From Sphingomonas sp. 35-24ZXX (GTDB lineage: Bacteria > Pseudomonadota > Alphaproteobacteria > Sphingomonadales > Sphingomonadaceae), in contig NZ_JROG01000007.1 in NCBI RefSeq assembly GCF_000786215.1, positions 124,001 through 188,000 of the forward strand: a DNA stretch of 64,000 nucleotides, written 5' to 3'. Below, one piece after another: positions 55,051-64,000 of this stretch (its first letter is position 1; each line of letters starts with the position of its first letter). The translations under genes were made by a program, and so were the position numbers. The notes beneath the pieces are model-generated. The model did not search any database. It saw nothing but the letters and a program-made list of their open reading frames with translations, and had not been told where the DNA came from.

Positions 55051-55722
55051 TTAGCGCGCACCGAACAAGGCAGAGCCAATGCGGACATGGGTCGCACCGA
55101 TGCGCACCGCGGTCTCGTAATCACCCGACATGCCCATGCTGAGCTGATCGAGCCCATGGTCACGCGCCAGCTTGGCGAGCAGGGCGAAATAGGGCGAGGG
55201 TTCGACATCGGCCGGCGGCACCGCCATCAAGCCGATCACGGGCAAGCCCAAAGCGCGGACATCCGCCAGGAACTGCGGGAGGTCGGCGATTGCACAGCCG
55301 CCCTTCTGCTCTTCCTCGCCGATATTGACCTGGACGAAGCACGGCACCTGCCGGCCCGCCTTGGTCATCGCGGCGGCGAGCGCCTTGGCGAGCGACATGC
55401 GGTCTAGCGAGTGGATGCAATCGAACAGCGCAACCGCCTCATCTGCCTTGTTCGATTGCAGCTGGCCGACCATGTGCAGCTGCAGATCGGGATAGCGCGC
55501 GCGCAGATCCGGGAACTTGGCCTGTGCTTCCTGCACCCGGTTCTCGCCGAACACCCTGTGGCCCAGTTCGATCAGGTCCTCGATCGCTTCTGCCGGCTTG
55601 GTCTTGGAAATCGCGATCAATGTGGTTGATCCGGCGGGACGCCCTGCGATCTTCTCGGACTGAGCGATGTTCGCGCGGATCGTGGCGAGCGGGGTGTCGG
55701 CGGGGTGGCTGGGCATATTCAT
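55051..55722 (-). CDS. yggS: PLP homeostasis protein YggS (PROSC family)
   Basis: A 223-residue alanine-racemase-fold protein binding pyridoxal 5'-phosphate at the Lys in LIAISKTKPAEAI. GENRVQEAQAK, HMVGQLQSNKAD, HSLDRMSLAKAL and LSMGMSGDYETAV are family signatures. It buffers PLP and affects amino- and keto-acid pools; it is not an enzyme with a known reaction. It is divergent from the ThiE-like gene with 23 nt between starts. Confidence 0.95.
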   Translation of the reverse strand: MNMPSHPADTPLATIRANIAQSEKIAGRPAGSTTLIAISKTKPAEAIEDLIELGHRVFGENRVQEAQAKFPDLRARYPDLQLHMVGQLQSNKADEAVALFDCIHSLDRMSLAKALAAAMTKAGRQVPCFVQVNIGEEEQKGGCAIADLPQFLADVRALGLPVIGLMAVPPADVEPSPYFALLAKLARDHGLDQLSMGMSGDYETAVRIGATHVRIGSALFGAR

Positions 55723-55745
55723 GGGGCGCGGCTATAAGCCCGGTC

Positions 55746-56297
55746 ATGCGCCGCCGCCAGCCCGGAAACACAATGCCCACGCTCTGGCTGATCAGCGATG
55801 CGCGCAACGATGCGCTGCTGGAGCGCGCAATCGCACGGCTGCCACGCGGATCGGGGCTGGTGTTCCGGCATTATCATCTTCCCCCGGAGCAGCGCCGCCA
55901 GCGATTCGTGCAACTGGCCAAGCAGATCCGCAACCGGGGCGGCGTGATCGTGCTGGCAGGCGATACCGCGATGGCGCGACGCTGGCGCGCGGATGGCTGC
56001 TACGGCGCGCCCGTCAGCGGTGCGGGCCACGGCCTGATCCGGCTGCTGACGGTACACGACATGCGCGAACTCGCCCGCGCCAATGCGATGAGAGGGTCGG
56101 CGCAGACCCTCATCTCTCCAGTCTTCGCCACCCGCACCCATCCCGGCGGCGCGCATTTGGGCGTCCCTCGATTCGCCGCGCTCGCACGGCTCTCGCGCCT
56201 GCCGGTGATCGCACTGGGCGGCATGACGAGGGCACGGGCGCAGCAGAACGGTGCGGTGATCGACGGCTGGGCTGCCATCGATGGGCTGTCGCGCTAG
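55746..56297 (+). CDS. thiamine phosphate synthase-like (ThiE/TenI fold) protein
   Basis: 183 residues from ATG 55746 (174 from ATG 55773, at MPTLWLISD). The segments VIVLAGDTAMARRW, a Gly-rich GAGHGLIRL in place of the usual SxHxxxE block, SPVFATRTHPGG, and VIALGGMTRARAQQ match the ThiE/TenI TIM-barrel. It is shorter than ThiE (about 210) and lacks a clear N-terminal pyrimidine-phosphate-binding stretch, so true thiamine phosphate synthase activity is uncertain; TenI-like proteins are an alternative. Confidence 0.7.
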   Translation: MRRRQPGNTMPTLWLISDARNDALLERAIARLPRGSGLVFRHYHLPPEQRRQRFVQLAKQIRNRGGVIVLAGDTAMARRWRADGCYGAPVSGAGHGLIRLLTVHDMRELARANAMRGSAQTLISPVFATRTHPGGAHLGVPRFAALARLSRLPVIALGGMTRARAQQNGAVIDGWAAIDGLSR

Positions 56298-56445
56298 CCC
56301 GTCACCCTCCCCCGCGACGATTGGCGCCCGTTTGCCAACCGATCATCGACGATAACCTCGCCTGTTACGCCTTCCAGATGCGGGGCGGCAGCATCTGCGT
56401 TCGGAAAGTTCGTGGCATGCGACAATCCTGCTTGTACTTAAAACT

Positions 56446-56457
56446 CTACATATGTAG
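56446..56457. promoter_or_regulatory. 12-bp palindrome at the padR start, putative operator
   Basis: CTACATATGTAG is a perfect palindrome ending 9 nt before the PadR-type ATG. PadR regulators often bind ATGT/ACAT dyads at their own promoters. A TTAAAA stretch lies just upstream (about 56439). Confidence 0.5.
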
Positions 56458-56466
56458 ATCGATGGA

Positions 56467-56775
56467 ATGCCAAGACGCTCCAACATCTCCAGACAGACGC
56501 AAACAGCCTTGCTGGCGCTCCACGAACGGCCCCAGGATTGGCGCTACGGCTATGAATTGATGGAGATCACCGGCATCGCTTCGGGCACGCTGTATCCGAT
56601 GCTGATCCGGCTGTGCGATCAGGGCCATCTCGAGGCGCGCTGGGTTCCCTCGCCGCGCGAAGGACGGCCACCGCGGCATGCCTATCGCCTGACCCCGTCG
56701 GGTCTGGCCCTCGCCCGCACCATTACGCTCAGCGATGGGCCCCATGCCGACCTTGGAAAGGGATTTGCACTATGA
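56467..56775 (+). CDS. PadR-family transcriptional regulator
   Basis: 102 residues, a compact winged helix. SRQTQTALLALHER and the ASGTLYPMLIRLCDQGHLEARW segment (in part) carry the recognition helix and wing of PadR. The C-terminal dimerisation helix is short. It overlaps the following membrane-protein gene by 4 nt, a typical PadR-plus-target layout. Confidence 0.88.
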   Translation: MPRRSNISRQTQTALLALHERPQDWRYGYELMEITGIASGTLYPMLIRLCDQGHLEARWVPSPREGRPPRHAYRLTPSGLALARTITLSDGPHADLGKGFAL

Positions 56776-57338
56776 TTCGAAAGCCGAAACCAGGGGCGCA
56801 GCGCTTTGTCGCACTTGCCTTCAAGATTGCGCCTGCAGAACGCAGGGCGTGGTTCGAGGCAATGGCTGCAGAACTTGACCATGTCCCCGAAGCCAGGCGC
56901 GGGCACTTTGCCTTCGGCTGCCTGGTCGTCGCCGTCAGGGAGCGGCTGACGTCCCCGCAATTCCTGAACGCGGCTGCGCGCAGCCTGTTGATCGGCGGGG
57001 CGGTGGCATGGGCCGCGCTGAACATCCGCTTCGCAGGGCGCATGTCCGTCAGCGATGCCATCGTGCTGGAAGCGTTTGGCTACATCATAGCGACGATGTT
57101 TGCCGTCGGCGCGCTCGCCACGGCGCGGTTCGGATACCGGGCCACGATTACCCTCGCCGCCCCCTTGATGGCGGTGCTGGCAGTTACGGCGGCGCTGATC
57201 CGGTTCGGCAGCGTGGCGACGCCCACCTCCAGCCTCTATCTGGCTCTGGTCGTGGAGGATCTTCTCGTCCTCGCATGTGCCTTGCTGGTCGCAGGTGCCG
57301 CTGCGCGTATCGCGACCGCCCGGCAGGCCATCCGCTGA
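56772..57338 (+). CDS. membrane protein co-transcribed with padR
   Basis: 188 residues. The N-terminal part (APAERRAWFEAMAAELDHV, FAFGCLVVAVRERL) resembles a short helical prefix seen on small membrane proteins behind PadR genes. Four hydrophobic helices follow (about 75-185). No function assigned. The ATGA overlap with padR and a one-base TGATG overlap with the next gene indicate one operon. The upstream extension of the frame lies in padR and is not used. Confidence 0.72.
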   Translation: MIRKPKPGAQRFVALAFKIAPAERRAWFEAMAAELDHVPEARRGHFAFGCLVVAVRERLTSPQFLNAAARSLLIGGAVAWAALNIRFAGRMSVSDAIVLEAFGYIIATMFAVGALATARFGYRATITLAAPLMAVLAVTAALIRFGSVATPTSSLYLALVVEDLLVLACALLVAGAAARIATARQAIR

Positions 57339-57688
57339 TGCGCCTGCAGACATGCGCGGTGTCACTGGCGATTGTTGGCGGCCTGCTGGGGCTCGTTCAC
57401 ATCGCGCTGACCCCTTTGGCCTATGCCGACTGGACGATCGAGGCCTTGTGGTTCGTCGGCTCAGGCCTCACGATCCTCCTGGCAGCCGCCGCCAATCTCC
57501 TGGGCTTCCGATCGCCAGGTGTGGGCAACCGCGGGATTCTGACCGCGATCAACCTTGCCATGACGGGCTTCTTCGCGGCGGCCTGGCTGGTCCTGCCCGG
57601 GCCTCAGGTCTTCGTCGGTGGCGCGCTTTTCCTCTGCCTCGCCTGTTGCTCGCTGGCTCCACAGGCACGGACAACGGTGCAACGCTGA
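57338..57688 (+). CDS. small four-helix membrane protein
   Basis: 116 residues, nearly all hydrophobic, with four predicted helices (about 6-25, 38-58, 68-90 and 94-110). No family recognised. Last gene of the padR operon; its start shares one base with the preceding stop. The reading frame continues upstream, but that part overlaps the previous gene and is a shadow. Confidence 0.68.
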   Translation: MRLQTCAVSLAIVGGLLGLVHIALTPLAYADWTIEALWFVGSGLTILLAAAANLLGFRSPGVGNRGILTAINLAMTGFFAAAWLVLPGPQVFVGGALFLCLACCSLAPQARTTVQR

Positions 57689-57731
57689 AGGGACGCGCGC
57701 GAACGCGGTCGCGCCTGTCGCGGGCAGCATG

Positions 57732-57768
57732 GGACAGGTCCCCGCGATCGGCAGGGGAAAACCTGTCC
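57732..57768. terminator. hairpin between convergent genes
   Basis: GGACAGGTCCCC pairs with GGGG-AAA-ACCTGTCC (8 bp plus 4 bp with a small bulge). It lies between the ends of the padR operon (57688) and the barrel-like gene (57792) and could stop both. There is no long T-run. Confidence 0.45.
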
Positions 57769-57791
57769 GTGATGTCAGCTAACCGGCAGGA

Positions 57792-58535
57792 TCAGAAGCG
57801 GAATTCAGTTCCGACATAGACAGCCTGGCTGTCATACTGCTCGTTGGTGAGGCCGGTCAGGCGGTCGCGTTCGCTGCGCAGGCGAATGCCGGCGGTAACG
57901 TCGAGATTGCGGGTGACCTTGTAGGCGCCGCCGACATCGAGCGAATAGCTGCCCTGGTCGTTGAACGGCCGAACCGCGCGGGTGGTCGGAGCCTGGACAT
58001 CGTCCAGCTCGATCCGCGGGCTGAAGCGGCTCTTGGTGCCGGTGGTGCCAGCGGCAGCGCGGCCCAGCTTGCTGATGTCCGGCAGGGCTTCGTCCTGCTG
58101 ACGGATGCTGGTGGGCAGCGCGAACTTGGTGAAGCCCTTGGCGACGCCCAGGCTGAATGCGGTCGGCGTGATCTGGACCAGACCTTCGCCCTTGCCGCTG
58201 TCGCTGGCAAGGTCAGGCCGGATGTTGATGGCCTTGGCCGAATCGGGGCGCACGCGCACCGCGATGGTCAGTGCGCGCGGACCGTCGGTCGCGGCAGAGG
58301 CAGCCGGCGTGAAGCGGAACATCTTGTCGCCGCGCAGTGCCGAGAACTTGAGCTTGTCGGCCAGGCGCGGATCCACCGACGCCGGCGTGAACGAACCGAT
58401 GCCGCCGCGGGCGTCGATCGATACGGGGCGCGAATCGAAACCGGAGGAAAAGGCGAGCGCGATCGACGGCAACAATGCCGCAGACCCGAGCAAAAGCCCT
58501 GATATCGCCAGCTTTTTCGAAACTCCCGTTTTCAT
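57792..58535 (-). CDS. exported beta-barrel-like surface protein
   Basis: 247 residues with a clear signal peptide (ALLPSIALAF) and a mature part of alternating polar and hydrophobic strands (SYSLDVGGAYKVTRNLDVTAG, in part; SQAVYVGTEFRF) ending in Phe, the usual signal for outer-membrane barrel insertion. No named family recognised. The ATG at 58535 begins the signal peptide; the frame extending upstream is not used. Confidence 0.7.
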   Translation of the reverse strand: MKTGVSKKLAISGLLLGSAALLPSIALAFSSGFDSRPVSIDARGGIGSFTPASVDPRLADKLKFSALRGDKMFRFTPAASAATDGPRALTIAVRVRPDSAKAINIRPDLASDSGKGEGLVQITPTAFSLGVAKGFTKFALPTSIRQQDEALPDISKLGRAAAGTTGTKSRFSPRIELDDVQAPTTRAVRPFNDQGSYSLDVGGAYKVTRNLDVTAGIRLRSERDRLTGLTNEQYDSQAVYVGTEFRF

Positions 58536-58830
58536 TGTCTTTATCCGACCCCGCTCCGTCCCTGACGACAGAGTTATCATAATTACGCGGACATATATGC
58601 CCAAAGCCCTTCACGGAGAAAATAATCTTCAACCGTTGCACACAATCCACAATCGGTTGCAGCCCGCGCCCGGTCACACCCGGCCAGCGCACACCCCGCA
58701 GACCATAGAATATCGCGCAGATTCTTGCTGCGGGCTGAACATGTGGGCCCATGCGCAAGTGCTTGCCCAAGCCCGCCAAGCCACTATAGAAGGCCGCTGT
58801 TTCACGCAGTCGATATGTAAGGATGCCGCC
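58536..58830. promoter_or_regulatory. divergent gap before the DUF3576 gene
   Basis: 295 bases between two divergent genes. It should hold both promoters. No convincing ORF, repeat or strong -35/-10 pair was seen. Confidence 0.3.
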
Positions 58831-59274
58831 ATGCCCGTTCTGAGTTTTGCCCGCGCCGGCCTGTGCGCAGTTGGCACGCTGGCGCTGCTGTCCGCATGCG
58901 GTGGCGGCGAGAAGCGCGTGGAAGCCGATATCGCCGCGAGCCAGGTGACGACGATCGGCGTGAACAGCTATCTGTGGCGCGCCTCGCTCGATGCGCTGTC
59001 GTTCATGCCGTTGCTTCAGGCCGACAGCGCCGGCGGCGTGATCGTGACCGATTGGTATGCCAATCCGCAGACTCCGTCCGAACGGATGAAGGTCACGGTG
59101 TCGATCCTCGACCAGGATCTGCGCGCCGATGCGCTGCGCGTCGCCGCCAGCCGCCAGGTCAGCCAGAACGGCCAGTGGGTCGATGCCCCGGTGCGCGCCG
59201 CCACGGTGCAGAAGCTGGAAGAGGTTATCCTTACCAAGGCGCGCGATCTGCGCCAGTCTGCCATTCGCGAATAA
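58831..59274 (+). CDS. DUF3576 lipoprotein
   Basis: 147 residues. The lipobox LLSAC gives a lipidated Cys23. The mature part (IGVNSYLWRASLDALSFMPLLQ, in part; IVTDWYANP, ERMKVTVSILDQDLRADAL) is the DUF3576 core, conserved in alphaproteobacteria. Function unknown. It stands just before leuS (24 nt), as in related genomes, with lptE and holA following, so an envelope role is plausible. The ATG at 58831 follows TAAGGA. Confidence 0.85.
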   Translation: MPVLSFARAGLCAVGTLALLSACGGGEKRVEADIAASQVTTIGVNSYLWRASLDALSFMPLLQADSAGGVIVTDWYANPQTPSERMKVTVSILDQDLRADALRVAASRQVSQNGQWVDAPVRAATVQKLEEVILTKARDLRQSAIRE

Positions 59275-59298
59275 GCCCCGACGTTTCAGAGGGATACA

Positions 59299-61812
59299 AT
59301 GAACGAGATTACGCGGTTCAATCCGCTGGCCGCCGATGCCCGTTGGCAGTCGGTTTGGGACGAGCGCCAGTCCTTCAAGGCGGACAGCAACAGCCCCAAG
59401 AAAAAGGCCTATGTGCTGGAGATGTTCCCCTATCCATCGGGGCGCATCCATATCGGCCACGTCCGCAACTACACCATGGGCGATGTCATCGCGCGCTATC
59501 GCCGGATGCAGGGCTTTGAAGTGCTGCATCCGATGGGCTGGGATGCGTTCGGCATGCCAGCGGAAAATGCCGCGATGGAAAAGGGCGTCCACCCCGGCGG
59601 CTGGACCCGCGACAACATCGCCGCGATGCGCAAGCAGCTCAAGCGCCTGGGCTTCGCGCTCGACTGGAGCCGCGAACTCGCCACCTGCGAGCCCGAATAT
59701 TACGGCCACGAGCAGGCGTTGTTCCTTGATCTGTACGCCGCCGGCCTGGTCTATCGCAAGGAGAGCGCGGTCAACTGGGACCCGGTCGACCAGACCGTGC
59801 TCGCCAACGAACAGGTGATCGACGGCAAGGGCTGGCGCTCCGGCGCGCAGGTCGAGCGACGCAAGCTGAGCCAGTGGTTCCTCAAGATCACCGACTTTGC
59901 CGACGAACTGCTCGAAGGCCTCGATACGCTGGAGGACTGGCCCGAGAAGGTGCGGTCGATGCAGGCGAACTGGATAGGCAAGAGCCAGGGTCTGACCTTC
60001 AGCTTTGCGCTGAACGGCTCTGCGACGACCATTCCGGTCTATTCGACCCGGCCCGACACTATCTTTGGCGCGAGCTTTGTCGCGATCGCCGCCGATCACC
60101 CGATTGCGCAGTCGATCGCCGCTGAAAACCCCGAAGCGGCCGCGTTCATCGAACGCTGCAAGGCGGGCGGCACGACCGCTGCCGAGCTGGAAACGGCCGA
60201 GAAGCTGGGCTTCGACACCGGGTTGCGCGCGCTGCATCCGTTTGACATCACCTGGGAACTGCCGGTGTTCATCGCCAATTTCGTGCTGATGGATTACGGC
60301 ACCGGCGCGGTGATGGGCGTGCCCGCGCACGACCAGCGCGACCTCGACTTTGCCCGCAAGTACATGCTGCCGGTAACGCGTGTTGTCGCGGCCGAGGGCG
60401 ACGAAGCCGCGCCGATCCACGACGAGGCCTATACCGGCCCGGGCAGGATCATCAATTCGTCGTTCCTCGACGGAATGACCGCGGATGAGGCCAAGGCCGC
60501 CGTCATCGCGCGCGCGGAAGGAGAAGGCTGGGGCGAAGGCACCACCGTCTGGCGGCTGCGCGACTGGGGCGTCTCGCGCCAGCGGTACTGGGGCACGCCG
60601 ATCCCGTTCATCCATTGCGATGACTGCGGCGTCGTTCCCGTGCCCAAGGACCAGCTGCCGGTCACCCTGCCCGAGGACGTCAGCTTCGAAATCCCCGGCA
60701 ACCCGCTGGTACGCCACCCGACCTGGAAGCATGTCGATTGCCCCAAGTGCGGCAAGCCGGCGCAGCGCGAGACCGATACGCTCGACACCTTCGTCGATTC
60801 GAGCTGGTACTTCCTGCGCTTTGCCAGCCAGCCGTCGGACAAGCCGTTCGACCGCGAGGAAATCGCCAAATGGCTGCCCGTCGGCCAGTACATCGGCGGT
60901 GTCGAGCATGCGATTTTGCACCTGCTCTATGCCCGCTTCTGGACGCGTGCGCTGGCCCGCATCGACAAGCTGGATGTGACCGAGCCGTTCGCCAGCCTGT
61001 TCACGCAAGGCATGGTCACGCACCAGACCTGGCAGGATGCCAACGGCAAGTGGCTCGGGCCCGATCAGGTCGAAAAGTCCGGCGAGGACTGGATCATCAC
61101 CGAAACCGGCGAGGCTGCGATCGCAGGCCGCGTCGAGAAGATGTCCAAGTCCAAGAAGAACGTCGTCGACCCCGACGAGATCGTGAACCGCTATGGCGCG
61201 GATGCGGTGCGCTGGTTCATGCTTTCCGACAGCCCGCCAGAGCGCGATCTGCCGTGGAGCGAGGCGGGCATCGAAGGCTGCTGGCGCTTCGTCCAGCGGC
61301 TGTGGCGCGTGTTCAATTCGGTCGAAGCCTCCGAAGGACAAGACAAGGCGCTCGAGCGCAAGCTGCATCAGACGATCGATCTGGTCAGCAAGGACATCGA
61401 GGCCTTGGCATTCAACAAGGCGGTCGCCCGGCTGTACGAGCTGACCAACGCCATCGAGAAGGCCGAGAAATCCGCCAGCCGCAATATCGCCATCCGCGGC
61501 CTGATCCGGCTGGTCGCGCCGATGGTACCGCATCTGGCGGAGGAAGCCTGGGCGCTGATCGAAGGCCATGGTCTGATCGCCGATGCCGCCTGGCCCGAGG
61601 TCGACCCGGCTCTGCTGGTCGAGGACGAGGTCACCATCGCGGTGCAGATCAAGGGCAAACTGCGCGATACGCTGACAGTGGCCAAGGGCTTGCCGAACGA
61701 CGAGCTCGAGCGGCTGGCGCTGGCATCGGACAAGGTGCAGCGCAGCCTGGACGGCGCCCCGATCCGCAAGGTGATCGTGGTACCCGACCGGCTGGTCAAT
61801 CTGGTGGTGTGA
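59299..61812 (+). CDS. leuS: leucyl-tRNA synthetase
   Basis: An 837-residue class I aminoacyl-tRNA synthetase charging tRNA-Leu. HIGH is in [15 protein letters not shown], the KMSKS loop in [11 protein letters not shown], and the CP1 editing domain lies at about 225-420 (with [15 protein letters not shown]). The zinc-binding CxxC region (HCDDC, CPKC) is also present. The length is close to the alphaproteobacterial norm (about 840). Confidence 0.98.
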   Translation: MNEITRFNPLAADARWQSVWDERQSFKADSNSPKKKAYVLEMFPYPSGRIHIGHVRNYTMGDVIARYRRMQGFEVLHPMGWDAFGMPAENAAMEKGVHPGGWTRDNIAAMRKQLKRLGFALDWSRELATCEPEYYGHEQALFLDLYAAGLVYRKESAVNWDPVDQTVLANEQVIDGKGWRSGAQVERRKLSQWFLKITDFADELLEGLDTLEDWPEKVRSMQANWIGKSQGLTFSFALNGSATTIPVYSTRPDTIFGASFVAIAADHPIAQSIAAENPEAAAFIERCKAGGTTAAELETAEKLGFDTGLRALHPFDITWELPVFIANFVLMDYGTGAVMGVPAHDQRDLDFARKYMLPVTRVVAAEGDEAAPIHDEAYTGPGRIINSSFLDGMTADEAKAAVIARAEGEGWGEGTTVWRLRDWGVSRQRYWGTPIPFIHCDDCGVVPVPKDQLPVTLPEDVSFEIPGNPLVRHPTWKHVDCPKCGKPAQRETDTLDTFVDSSWYFLRFASQPSDKPFDREEIAKWLPVGQYIGGVEHAILHLLYARFWTRALARIDKLDVTEPFASLFTQGMVTHQTWQDANGKWLGPDQVEKSGEDWIITETGEAAIAGRVEKMSKSKKNVVDPDEIVNRYGADAVRWFMLSDSPPERDLPWSEAGIEGCWRFVQRLWRVFNSVEASEGQDKALERKLHQTIDLVSKDIEALAFNKAVARLYELTNAIEKAEKSASRNIAIRGLIRLVAPMVPHLAEEAWALIEGHGLIADAAWPEVDPALLVEDEVTIAVQIKGKLRDTLTVAKGLPNDELERLALASDKVQRSLDGAPIRKVIVVPDRLVNLVV

Positions 61813-61820
61813 TGCCGTTG

Positions 61821-61903
61821 GGGTTCCCCGTAAAGGTGGGGACCCGTCTTCCAACTTTGCGGCAGACGCCATGGCAGGAGATGGATTCCCGCCTTCGCGG
61901 GAA
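61821..61903. repeat. REP-like pair of inverted repeats
   Basis: Two hairpins lie in the leuS-lptE gap: GGGTTCCCC with GGGGACCC (61821-61845), and the perfect TTCCCGC-CTTC-GCGGGAA (61886-61903). The second resembles the widespread extragenic ATTCCCGC...GCGGGAA repeat class. The pair of hairpins is the layout of a REPIN. Copy number cannot be seen from one window. Confidence 0.45.
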
Positions 61904-61931
61904 ACCGGTATTGGTCTATAGGTCGGTGCAG

Positions 61932-62432
61932 ATGAAACGGATTTTCCCCCTGATGCTGCTTGCCGCATCGCTTTCCGCCTGCGGGATGCAACCGCTCTAT
62001 TCCTCGGGCACGCAAGGGGCGGTCGCGACGACCCTGGGTGATGTCACGGTCGCGCCGATCCAGGGCCGCGCCGGGTGGTTGGTCAAGAATGCGCTCGACG
62101 ACAAGCTCGATGCGCTGGGCAACGGCAACCAGCGGTTCCGCCTGCAGGTGGTGCTCGACGACAAGATCACCGGCTTCGGCCTGCTCGCCAACGACCAGGT
62201 GACCCGCGAACGGCGCACCCTGCGCGCACGCTATCAGCTGGTCGAGGTCGCCACCGGCGAAACCGTGCTCGATGCCACCGCCGCATCCGACGCCGGTATC
62301 GATATCGTCAGCAGCGAATATGCCACCATCGCCGCGGAAAATCGCGCGCTGGAGAACCTCTCGCTCGAGATCGCCGACCAGATCGTGACGCGGCTTTCGC
62401 TGTTCGCGCGCGAGGTTTCGGCGGCCCAATGA
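61932..62432 (+). CDS. lptE: LPS-assembly lipoprotein LptE
   Basis: 166 residues. The lipobox LSAC gives a lipidated Cys17. The mature sequence (LYSSGTQGAV, LLANDQVTRERRTLRARYQL in part, IASSEYATIAAENRALENL-like segments) fits LptE, which plugs LptD and delivers LPS to the outer leaflet. Sequence is variable in this family; position between leuS and holA is the standard context. The ATG at 61932 is the first at the signal peptide; the upstream frame crosses leuS. Confidence 0.85.
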   Translation: MKRIFPLMLLAASLSACGMQPLYSSGTQGAVATTLGDVTVAPIQGRAGWLVKNALDDKLDALGNGNQRFRLQVVLDDKITGFGLLANDQVTRERRTLRARYQLVEVATGETVLDATAASDAGIDIVSSEYATIAAENRALENLSLEIADQIVTRLSLFAREVSAAQ

Positions 62433-62444
62433 AGGCGCCTCCCC

Positions 62445-63482
62445 ATGAAGGGTGACGCCGCTGCAATCCATGCGCTGGCGCGCAAGCCGCGCTCCGACAT
62501 CCGCCTCTACCTGATCTTCGGCACCGATGATGGCGGCAACGCGTCGCTCGCGGCCGAGATCATTGCGAGCTTCCCCAAGGGTGCCGAGCGCACCGATCTG
62601 GATGGACCGCAGCTGGCGAGAGACCCCTCGCTGCTGGCGGCCGAGGCGGCGTCCCTCTCGCTGTTCGGCGATGCGCGCTATATCCGCGTCAGCACCAGCG
62701 GCGAGGAAAGCCTGCCCGCGGTCGAGGCGCTGCTGGCGGCGGACAAGACGGTCAATCCCGTGGTGATGCTGGCGAGCAGCGTCACCGACAAGTCGCGCAT
62801 CGCCAAGGCGGTGCTGGCCGCGCCCAACGCGCTCGCGGTGCAGACCAAGACGCCGGGCCCGGACGACATGGCGCGGATCGTCACCGAGCTTGGCCGCGCC
62901 GCTGGCCTGACCATCGACAATGATCTGGCGCACGTCATCGCCGCCTTCACCGCCGCCGACCGCAGGCTGGCCGCGCAGGAGATCGAGAAGCTCTCGCTGT
63001 ACCTCGACTCGAGCCCGCAGGAGCCCAAGGCGGTCACCCGCGAGGTCATCACCGCGCTGCGTGCCGATGCCGAGGACGATGCGATGCAGCCGATCATCAG
63101 TGCCGCGCTGTCGGGCGACCTGCGCCGCCTGCCCGAAGAGCTCAAGCGGATGCGCGAGCAGGCGGTGTCCGAGGTCGGCCTGGTGATCGTGATGCAGCGC
63201 CAGGTGATGCAGCTGGCCGCGGTCGCCCAGCGCATGGGCAATACGCGTGACGTGGCAGCATGGGTCACGCAGGAGATTCGGAGCCGCCGGCTGTGGGGCG
63301 GGGGCAGCGCGCAGGACTGGACACGGCAGCTGCGCGCCTGGGGCCGCCCGCAGGCGATGGCGCGATTGTCCGAACGGCTGCTTGCGCTGCAGCAGGCGAT
63401 GATGCGCGCAAGCCCCGGCCCGGCGCTGCTGCTGGAGCAGGAACTGCTGGAAATCGCCCGCGCTGCCGCACGCGCATCTTGA
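62445..63482 (+). CDS. holA: DNA polymerase III subunit delta
   Basis: A 345-residue clamp-loader subunit that opens the beta clamp. It has the N-terminal [17 protein letters not shown] (delta-type), [13 protein letters not shown], and a C-terminal helical part ([28 protein letters not shown]). It follows lptE by 12 nt, the usual order. Confidence 0.92.
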   Translation: MKGDAAAIHALARKPRSDIRLYLIFGTDDGGNASLAAEIIASFPKGAERTDLDGPQLARDPSLLAAEAASLSLFGDARYIRVSTSGEESLPAVEALLAADKTVNPVVMLASSVTDKSRIAKAVLAAPNALAVQTKTPGPDDMARIVTELGRAAGLTIDNDLAHVIAAFTAADRRLAAQEIEKLSLYLDSSPQEPKAVTREVITALRADAEDDAMQPIISAALSGDLRRLPEELKRMREQAVSEVGLVIVMQRQVMQLAAVAQRMGNTRDVAAWVTQEIRSRRLWGGGSAQDWTRQLRAWGRPQAMARLSERLLALQQAMMRASPGPALLLEQELLEIARAAARAS

Positions 63483-63528
63483 CTGTTTCCCCAGTCGGCC
63501 CATGTTGATCACTCCCCAGGAGAGACCC

Positions 63529-63927
63529 ATGACCGATACCAGGATCAGCGACGCCGAGTGGCGCGCCAAGCTCAGCCCCGAACAGTATCACGTGCTGCGC
63601 GAAGGCGGCACCGAACGGGCCTTCACCGGCAAGTATAACGATCACAAGGGCGACGGCATGTACCGCTGCGCCGGTTGCGGCGCGCCTCTGTTCGAATCGG
63701 ATGCCAAGTACAACAGCGGATCGGGCTGGCCCAGCTTCACCACCCCGGTCGAGGGCGAAGCGGTCGCCGAGATCGTCGACACCAGCCATGGCATGGTGCG
63801 CACCGAAGTGCGCTGTGCGCGCTGCGACGGGCATCTGGGGCATGTGTTTCCCGACGGCCCCGGCCCCGAAGGCCTGCGCTATTGCATGAACAGCGCGTCA
63901 TTGGAGTTCGACCCCAAGAAGGATTGA
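63529..63927 (+). CDS. msrB: peptide-methionine (R)-S-oxide reductase MsrB
   Basis: A 132-residue enzyme reducing R-methionine sulfoxide in proteins. Zinc ligands CAGC and CARC, the fold motif [18 protein letters not shown], and the catalytic Cys in [11 protein letters not shown] are all present. The ATG at 63529 follows CAGGAGAG; an ATG at 63502 would add nine residues and is less likely. Confidence 0.95.
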   Translation: MTDTRISDAEWRAKLSPEQYHVLREGGTERAFTGKYNDHKGDGMYRCAGCGAPLFESDAKYNSGSGWPSFTTPVEGEAVAEIVDTSHGMVRTEVRCARCDGHLGHVFPDGPGPEGLRYCMNSASLEFDPKKD

Positions 63928-63957
63928 GTTCGCGTGTCTCGCGCGCACGTCCCTCGG

Positions 63958-63978
63958 CTTCCCGGCGATGCTGGGAAG
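63958..63978 (+). terminator. possible terminator hairpin after msrB
   Basis: CTTCCCGGC and GCTGGGAAG pair at eight of nine positions around a GAT loop, 31 nt after the msrB stop. No T-run follows and the window ends soon after, so the call is weak. Confidence 0.3.
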
Positions 63979-64000
63979 TCAAAGGACATCGCGAGTGCGC

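Noticed and set aside
58213-61968. Minus-strand open frame of about 1250 codons
   Set aside because: Runs opposite to leuS and the DUF3576 gene; its translation has no recognisable domain.

Overview
The window is high-GC, gene-dense bacterial chromosome. The cpa/Tad gene set, a complete mraZ-to-ftsZ division and cell-wall (dcw) cluster with a SPOR protein after ftsZ, a TonB-dependent receptor and the DUF3576-leuS-lptE-holA order point to an alphaproteobacterium, most likely Sphingomonadales. Genus cannot be fixed from the sequence alone. No rRNA, tRNA, CRISPR array, phage or transposase gene was seen.

Layout. 1-888: 3'-truncated alpha/beta hydrolase (-). 910-8137: Tad pilus genes cpaA-B-C-D-E-tadB-tadC (+); the motor ATPase cpaF/tadA and the Flp pilin are absent here. 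8281-10818: TonB-dependent receptor (-), divergent from an alpha-methylacyl-CoA racemase-like gene (11160-12209). 12172-13721: a lower-GC unknown gene with a HEPN-like motif, then a glutaminase (-). 13801-17198: SBF-like transporter, orphan radical SAM protein and ABC1/UbiB-family kinase (+).

17214-38890 is the dcw cluster, all on the minus strand, transcribed mraZ-rsmH-ftsL-ftsI-murE-murF-mraY-murD-ftsW-murG-murC-murB-[DUF4262]-ddl-ftsQ-ftsA-ftsZ-SPOR. Most junctions overlap by 1-4 nt, so translation is probably coupled. An AT-rich DUF4262 gene sits exactly between murB and ddl. Upstream of mraZ is a 10-nt-phased array of GGG pentamers that fits an MraZ operator. 39192-41347 holds a GldG-like exported protein, a small membrane protein and cysteine synthase (-).

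43796-51355 is the most unusual region. It has a CpdA/GpdQ-like phosphodiesterase; a protein fusing a cytosolic FHA domain, one membrane helix and ten CxxCH heme sites; a five-helix membrane protein with two pairs of His 14 residues apart (two b hemes expected); and an 851-residue fusion of FAD/NAD(P) reductase, two cyclic-nucleotide-binding domains and a four-cluster ferredoxin. A CcmI/NrfG-like TPR gene is divergent from these. I read this as a signal-gated route for electrons from the cytosol through the inner membrane to the periplasm.

51592-63927: a LuxR-type regulator with nested upstream palindromes; a three-gene exported M48 protease operon; YggS; a ThiE-like protein; a PadR regulator with a palindrome at its start and two small membrane proteins; a barrel-like surface protein; and the DUF3576-leuS-lptE-holA-msrB run.
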